From DAITBA01 sp036824005 (GTDB taxonomy: Bacteria; Pseudomonadota; Gammaproteobacteria; Burkholderiales; Rhodocyclaceae): a stretch of DNA of 46,363 bases. Positions 41,909 to 46,363 of the stretch are shown piece after piece. The notes under the pieces are model-generated. The model was not told where the DNA came from and searched no databases. It saw only the letters and a program-made list of their open reading frames with translations. The DNA is taken from assembly GCA_036824005.1 (NCBI GenBank), contig DAITBA010000025.1, forward strand, positions 1 to 46,363. Reading direction: 5' to 3'. Each line of letters begins with the position of its first letter. Within the stretch, counting starts at the first letter, position 1. A program made the position numbers and the translations under genes.

Positions 41909-43192
41909 TCAAGATATCCTCCCGCAGCAATGCTTGTACTTCTTTCCGCTCCCACATGAGCATGGGGAGTTTCTGTCCCGGCCCTTAATTACAGGCGCTC
42001 GGATCACAGGGGTGTTGGCAAGGACTGCTTTCGCCTGACGCATGAAGAGACGAGGTGAGCGGACAGGAAACCACTTGCTGAGCAGAAATGTGTCCGCTGC
42101 GGCGGCGACGGCCCCTGATATTGGTTCGATTGCTCCCCAACCAGTAGTGGCGGCAAAGCGCATTGCCTTCACCGGGAGCTTCTCAATGAGGCCGGGGTTT
42201 CCAATTGTCTCGATATACCTAGCCACTGTCTCGGATGCTGTTTCGTTGGCGGCGCCAGCTCCGAGCCAGTCTCGTAGCGCTTGCGTATGCTTTGAGGTAC
42301 GAAGGTCAAGGATCTGGGATGGAGAAATTCGCTTTGCGGCGAACGCGGCTCCGAGTTCAGGCACGCCATTAACTTTCTGCAACTGCGCGAAGGCCTGCCT
42401 ACCATGCGGCGAGTACCCTATACGTTGCCCTTTGGCTTGGAGAACGGACAACGTGGAGGCATCTCCGGTAATCTCGGAGGCCGCCGTATGGCCGCCAAGG
42501 CTAAGGAGAAAGTTTTCAAAAACCACTCGCAATACCGCGCGAATTTCTGGCGGATCGTTTCGCTCAGCGGGCACATGTGCGTTGAAAATCGTAACCGTAT
42601 CCGGCTTGCTACCAAACAAGTTGTCGATTGAGCGTCCGGCGTTGCGAAGGGACAAGAATTCGCGGAGATACGCGCTGTCGCGGATATCTGCGTAGGCTTC
42701 GTCTTTGACTCCAGAAAGCATTGACTCAGTGGGGAGAGCAATGATGTTGTCAAGAAGCAGGTTCTTGATCAATGTCCTGCGCTCGCTGCTTGAAGGCGGA
42801 TTGGTGGCAATGAGCGCGTCGTCAATCGCTTCGTCTAGCTGCTTGAAATGACTTATCGCCAAATTGGGAAAGCTCTTTGGCAGATCCGGGTTATCACCAG
42901 CTTTGTAGAAGACAACGCCGCCAGTACCAACATACCCAAACCACTGGTCAAATCGAGCAAGGACGATTGCCTTTGTTCGTATCAGCTCGTCGAAGACCTC
43001 CTCGCCAAGCATGAGACGTAGCACTGGCAAAATTTGAAGATTGCCAGTAGGAATGACTATCTGGTCATAGAGAAGGATGTAATCCGCAAGTCGTGCCCAG
43101 TATTCCGGAGACGCGATCATCATCTCCGAGGGCCATTCCTGATTCTTGATCATTGGCCAAATGCCAAGATCAGTAGCGAGTACTCGTCTCAT
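41909..43192 (-). CDS. SEC-C-tailed protein of unknown function (cassette gene)
   Basis: A 427-residue protein. The only part I recognise is the end, GRDRNSPCSCGSGKKYKHCC, a complete SEC-C zinc motif as found at the end of SecA and of many stand-alone proteins, which often binds ribosomes or nucleic-acid partners. The rest (for example PSEMMIASPEYWARLADYIL, FDQWFGYVGTGGVVFYKAGD, PPSSSERRTLIKNLLLDNII, NAHVPAERNDPPEIRAVLRV) is soluble, mixed alpha-beta, without a known motif. Codon use is visibly less GC-rich than the neighbours, suggesting transfer. It fills one cassette between attC 41823-41892 and the split attC at 43218/45008. Confidence 0.75.
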   Translation of the reverse strand: MRRVLATDLGIWPMIKNQEWPSEMMIASPEYWARLADYILLYDQIVIPTGNLQILPVLRLMLGEEVFDELIRTKAIVLARFDQWFGYVGTGGVVFYKAGDNPDLPKSFPNLAISHFKQLDEAIDDALIATNPPSSSERRTLIKNLLLDNIIALPTESMLSGVKDEAYADIRDSAYLREFLSLRNAGRSIDNLFGSKPDTVTIFNAHVPAERNDPPEIRAVLRVVFENFLLSLGGHTAASEITGDASTLSVLQAKGQRIGYSPHGRQAFAQLQKVNGVPELGAAFAAKRISPSQILDLRTSKHTQALRDWLGAGAANETASETVARYIETIGNPGLIEKLPVKAMRFAATTGWGAIEPISGAVAAAADTFLLSKWFPVRSPRLFMRQAKAVLANTPVIRAPVIKGRDRNSPCSCGSGKKYKHCCGRIS

Positions 43193-43217
43193 AGGTATGT
43201 GGCGGCGTTTCTATGGG

Positions 43218-43224
43218 GCATAAC
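43218..43224 (-). other. left half of a split attC (GTTATGC box on the minus strand)
   Basis: GCATAAC stands 26 bases before the SEC-C gene start, the position of the crossover box. The rest of the attC lies at 45008-45097, on the far side of the IS1182-like element, which begins at the very next base. Confidence 0.75.
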
Positions 43225-45007
43225 GAAGGTGTAGAAAAACCCGGTTTTCGGCCAGGCCGTGGCCTTGCGGACACTGCCGCTGGAATTGTTCTGTCATGAT
43301 CGTCGCGTCCTTCAGTCGTTCATGCCTGCGTTCTGCTCTGCGTTCGGGCTGTTTAGCGCCGTCATTTCGCCCGCGTTTTTGCTTTACCTCGCCGCTTCTC
43401 ACTGCGCATAACCATGATGCGCCAGTTTCTCGATGTTGTGCACCAGGCAGTACAGCTTCCACTGACCATCGACCTTGTCGCGTCCTCGCAACGTGAAGCG
43501 GTTCAGCCGTTTGTTGTGCCGCAGGTTGGCGAACACCGGCTCCACGGTGGCAAAGCGTCGGGCAATCATCCGGCGGCCCGTGGGGGAATCGATGCGCGCC
43601 TTCATCCGATCCGAGTGGCTCGGGGTGCGCCGGCCCTGGAAGAAGGCCACCTGACGCACCGTGGTCCGGTCGGGAAAGCGCAGGCAGCGGGCGCGTTGTG
43701 CGCACGGCACACAGTCGCGTTGCGCGCCGCAGAACTTCATCGCGGCGAAGCCGTTTATGGTGCAGTGGCTCCCGTTCGCGTACAGCCGCTTGCCCGCCGG
43801 GCAGAGGCAATGCGAGCGGTCGGCGGCGAGCTGGAAATCCTCGGGGCGGTACAGGCGAATGCGCTCGCTTCTCGCGGACGTGTCGTACAGGGCGTCGCCC
43901 TTGGCCTTGTGCTTCGCCTGGTCCGCAAAGCGTGGGTCACGCCGGCGGTAGTCGTTGTCGCAGATGTAGGCCTCGATGTTGTGTTTGGCCAACTGCTCCA
44001 GATTGGCCTCGGCGTGGTAGCCGGCATCGGCACATACGGCGGTCTGCGCTTTGCGGTAGTCGGCTACCGCCTCCACCGCCGGTAACAGCAGCGCTTGTTC
44101 GCTGCCCGTGCCATGGGCCTGGGCGTCGAGGACAATCTGGTGTTTCTCATCGACGACAGCCACGCCGGTGTAGCCCTGGATCACCCCTTTACCCGTGGCC
44201 AGCTTGGCCGAGTCGGCATCGGTGCGGTTGGACAGCACGACCGCCCCGCGCGCGCCGCGGCGATCGTTTGGGTTGTCCTGCAACCAGCGGCGCAGTCTCG
44301 TCGCTTCCCTTCTCAGTCGTTCGAGCTTGCGCTCAGCGGCTTTGTTCTCACCGACGCCGCTCGCATCGTGCTCGTCCTGCACCCGGTGCCGCTGGAGCAT
44401 CTTCGCCACCGCCTGCTCCATCTTGCGGGCTTCGCGCTGGAAGTCCTTGCGCGTGCCGCTCTTCGCCTTCGAGGCGTTACTGGGCAGCTTCACCCCGTCG
44501 ATGGCGAACATCTCGCGCCCGATCAGCCCTTGTCGATCACGAGAATCATGAGCACCTGGGTGAAGATCGCCTTGGCCTCATCCCCGAGTTCGGCCACAAA
44601 AGCAGCCACGGTGGTGAAATGCGGCGCGCTGTCGCCGGACACCGCCATGAACAGCACGTTGGTGCGGCAGGCCGCTTCGATGGCGCGTGAGCTGACGATG
44701 CCCCGCGAGTAGGCGAGCAGCACGATCTTGAGCAGCACACCGGGCGCATAGGCCGGCGCCCCGCCCGCGTCATTGCGAACCCTGCCTACAAGGCCCGTCA
44801 AATCGACCTCGCCCGAGTCGATGAGAAAACACAGCGCGTGCTCGAAGCTGCCGGGCAGGATCTGCCGCGCGAAATCGACCGGAACGAATTTCAAACCGTA
44901 GTCGGTGCGCTTGAATCGGGGCATCGTGGGCGTCCGGTCGGGAGATGCTCAATTATACCGAACGCATGTCCACGGGGAAAGCGGAAAAGGGGTATTTCTA
45001 CAGCTTC
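43225..45007 (-). mobile_element. IS1182-like insertion sequence inserted into an attC site
   Basis: 1783 bases with imperfect inverted ends: left GAAGGTGTAGAAAAACCC, complement of right GAAGCTGTAGAAATACCC. AAC stands on both sides (43222-43224 and 45008-45010), a possible 3-base target duplication. Its single transposase gene (minus strand) has a frameshift. Removing the element rejoins GCATAAC to GACGCACTTCAGCC and gives a complete attC. Confidence 0.8.
43399..44924 (-). pseudogene. IS1182-family transposase, frameshifted
   Basis: The N-terminal 133 residues (MPRFKRTDYGLKFVPVDFAR, QILPGSFEHALCFLIDSGEV, NDAGGAPAYAPGVLLKIVLL) and a second frame (GREMFAIDGVKLPSNASKAK, NRTDADSAKLATGKGVIQGY, VCADAGYHAEANLEQLAKHN, KARIDSPTGRRMIARRFATV) together make a DDE transposase of the IS1182 type, with a cysteine-rich insert in the middle. 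The two frames meet at 44511-44535 and differ by one base: reading must slip back by one (ATTCTCGTG then GATCGACAAGG) to continue DRQGLIGREMFAIDG. There is no slippery sequence, so this is more likely a mutation or a sequencing error than programmed frameshifting. Confidence 0.85.
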
Positions 45008-45097
45008 AACGACGCACTTCAGCCGCCGCCGAGGCGCAACGCGCCGAGGGTACCGCAAGCAACGCTTGCGGCGGTCGGCTGCAAGTGCTGGTTATGT
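45008..45097 (-). other. right part of the split attC
   Basis: AACGACGCACTTCAGCC at the left pairs with GGCTGCAAGTGCTGGTT at the right with one unpaired base, around a long GC-rich loop with inner hairpins (CGAGGCGCAACGCGCCGAGG and CCGCAAGCAACGCTTGCGG). GTTATGT at 45091-45097 is the outer box and holds the stop codon of the TIGR02391-like gene. Confidence 0.82.
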
Positions 45098-45583
45098 CCC
45101 TGCAATCTTTAACCCCGCGGCCTGAAGCCGCCGCAAAAGTAACGAAGCGAGCGCCAGATGATCGAGGCATTCGTCAGGCGAGTCGTGAATCGCATACTCG
45201 TGCCCTCGTGGATTTCGGATGGCCAGGATTGAGCCAGCGAACAAGAACTGGAAACCTTTCTGTTCGTCCTTCTCGGAAGTACTACTGCAACCGTTTAGCT
45301 TGAGTAATGGCGATGTTTCCGAAAAAACCGTCATCATCAGTTTGAACCCGCTTTCACTGTGCGTCGCTAGCCGCGCGACTTCCTTGTCTACGAACTTGAA
45401 TGCCTCGAATGTAGCCTGCGAGTAGTGCCCATCATCGAAAAGCTTCTTTACGTTCGGCGGAAGTGCGGGGTGAATGTTTCTCGACTCAAACGGATGATCG
45501 GGCAGTGCGCGCACCTCCTCGGCATAAGCGAGTTGACTGGCGGATCGGGCGATCCGCTCAAACATCTGCCACGGATTAGCCAT
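45092..45583 (-). CDS. TIGR02391/Hypoth_Ymh family protein
   Basis: A 163-residue protein of the Ymh (TIGR02391) family: LPPNVKKLFDDGHYSQATFE, AFKFVDKEVARLATHS, FQFLFAGSILAIRNPRGHEY and ECLDHLALASLLLRRLQAAG are the family's conserved end (the 'F-x-A-x-x-A-x-R-N-P' block). These proteins have no proven activity but occur in restriction-modification and other defence neighbourhoods. The stop codon (TAA) lies inside the attC box GTTATGT; its start overlaps the end of the DUF5343 gene by 8 bases, so the two are coupled and form one cassette. Confidence 0.83.
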   Translation of the reverse strand: MANPWQMFERIARSASQLAYAEEVRALPDHPFESRNIHPALPPNVKKLFDDGHYSQATFEAFKFVDKEVARLATHSESGFKLMMTVFSETSPLLKLNGCSSTSEKDEQKGFQFLFAGSILAIRNPRGHEYAIHDSPDECLDHLALASLLLRRLQAAGLKIAGT

Positions 45584-46268
45584 TCAGCAGATTCTCGCGG
45601 ATGCTCTTAAATATCTTGTCGTACGTTTCCTGATCACCCGTGGCGGGAAGGTTGATTTCGATCCGAACGGTTAGTCCTAAATTTCGGTTTCCTGCACCTG
45701 CCGCGCCTCCGCTCGCGTCGGCACCCGAAGGAACCGGCTGTGAGACGGAGGCCGCTGCCGCTCCCTTAGAGGTTGGCTTCGCCTTCTTGGGAAGACTCGG
45801 TTTGGGCTTGGCTGTTTTTGCCTTAATAGACGCGGAAGGGCTTACGTGGCCCGCATAGGTAGCCAGCGCCTTGAACGTGCCTGCCTGACGGGAGCCTACC
45901 AGTTGCGACGATTGGTCCGTCTGGCGAAAGAAGGTTATCAGCTTGGAATCGTCAAGGTTCCATGCGCCATCACCATGTAAGGAGAAGAGATCCGAATATG
46001 CAGCCTTTACGATCTCGGCAAACGCTTTCTGAAACGAGCTTTCGTCGTGAAGCGTGAAAGTTTTTTGAGCTTTGTCGGTTCGAGCGCCCTCGTCATCAAT
46101 CAACTTGAGAAAGCGGACGGTGTTGATGATGTAACTTTCGTTCTTTGGTGCGAAACCGAGCTTCTTCAGAACCTCAGCGTTGAGATTGGCCGGGAATGAC
46201 TTCCTTAGATGATCGAGCACCTGAACGAGCACACCGGTACCGCTGACATACGGATGTTTATCTGCCAT
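45576..46268 (-). CDS. DUF5343-family protein
   Basis: A 230-residue protein whose first 140 residues match DUF5343: YVSGTGVLVQVLDHLRKSFP, ANLNAEVLKKLGFAPKNESY, IINTVRFLKLIDDEGARTDK and FAEIVKAAYSDLFSLHG. This looks like a winged-helix type DNA-binding fold ('LKFLGLIDDEGKPT' with a wing). A Lys/Ala/Pro-rich linker (about 145-180) and a short conserved end (NRNLGLTVRIEINLPATGDQ, ETYDKIFKSIRENLL) follow; the end resembles the strand-helix tail often seen in DUF5343 proteins. It is the first gene of a two-gene cassette with the TIGR02391 protein, 40 bases from an attC box. Pairing suggests a sensor or regulator and an effector, but the activity is unknown. Confidence 0.8.
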   Translation of the reverse strand: MADKHPYVSGTGVLVQVLDHLRKSFPANLNAEVLKKLGFAPKNESYIINTVRFLKLIDDEGARTDKAQKTFTLHDESSFQKAFAEIVKAAYSDLFSLHGDGAWNLDDSKLITFFRQTDQSSQLVGSRQAGTFKALATYAGHVSPSASIKAKTAKPKPSLPKKAKPTSKGAAAASVSQPVPSGADASGGAAGAGNRNLGLTVRIEINLPATGDQETYDKIFKSIRENLLNG

Positions 46269-46307
46269 CGCTATTCACTCCCTGCGTTCCAACGTCTGGT
46301 GTTTGGG

Positions 46308-46363
46308 ACATAACGAATAGCGTTTATCCGCCGCAGCGGAAGAGGCAGAGAAAGACCGTGCGG
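46308..46363 (-). other. attC site, cut by the window end
   Basis: ACATAAC (one base off the consensus) begins a sequence identical for 53 bases (46311-46363) to the attC at 39970-40022, including the TTTATCCGCCGC arm. The other arm and box lie outside the window. It shows that the array continues to the right. Confidence 0.85.

Noticed and set aside
44505..44540. programmed frameshift in the IS1182-like transposase
   Set aside because: No slippery heptamer at the junction, and IS1182-type transposases are normally read as one frame.

Overview
The window reads as a GC-rich proteobacterial chromosome, most likely a betaproteobacterium near Rhodocyclales/Burkholderiales. The clues are codon use, the long IF-1 next to a cold-shock gene, an ion channel beside a DUF6394-type membrane protein, and the style of the TRAP and 5-oxoprolinase genes. 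No rRNA, tRNA, CRISPR array or integron integrase was seen. The placement is an inference from gene content; no marker gene was compared.

Layout. 0.5-6 kb: SixA-like phosphatase, a membrane-anchored unknown, an AarF/UbiB-type kinase, a two-TM channel with two RCK/TrkA-N domains, a small membrane protein and a phosphoglycerate-mutase-like phosphatase. 6.0-15.1 kb: a LysR regulator followed by a catabolic cluster of a DUF1445 D-glutamate cyclase-type enzyme, a complete TRAP transporter (DctP, DctQ, DctM), 5-oxoprolinase subunits PxpB, PxpC and PxpA, and glutamate dehydrogenase. Together these could import a compound of the glutamate/5-oxoproline type, open the lactam and feed 2-oxoglutarate to the TCA cycle. 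A LysR-type box and a sigma70-like promoter lie at the expected spacing before the first enzyme gene. 15.2-18.6 kb, minus strand: a signalling cluster of a receiver-Roadblock fusion with an internal ribosome binding site, an ODP-type di-iron protein, an OmpA-like protein and a membrane-anchored Roadblock protein.

18.9-34.7 kb is mostly housekeeping and stress genes: FmdE-like protein, alanine dehydrogenase, inositol-phosphatase family enzyme, ADP-ribose pyrophosphatase, BON protein, a minimal MbcA/ParS-type antitoxin domain, hsp20-lon behind a sigma32-like promoter, a BRCT-MerR protein, DUF488, GNAT, a PQQ-type beta-propeller, lipoproteins, a Mut7-C RNase-like protein, IF-1 and a cold-shock protein.

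The accessory part lies at about 36-46 kb. All its genes are on the minus strand, and its boundaries carry attC recombination sites recognised by RYYYAAC/GTTRRRY boxes and folded arms. I read it as the distal part of an integron cassette array (or an integrase-less attC cluster) whose integrase, if present, is to the right of the window. Cassette cargo includes a DUF5343 + TIGR02391 (Ymh) gene pair, a SEC-C-tailed 427-residue unknown, a RelE/NadS toxin-antitoxin pair, a MerC-like membrane protein, an AAC(6')-like acetyltransferase, a methyltransferase and an SRPBCC protein. An IS1182-like element sits exactly in an attC core box, and two 157-bp MITE-like repeats with similar ends abut other attC boxes. 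The DUF5343/TIGR02391 cassette and the SEC-C cassette are the best candidates for an undescribed, possibly defensive, system.
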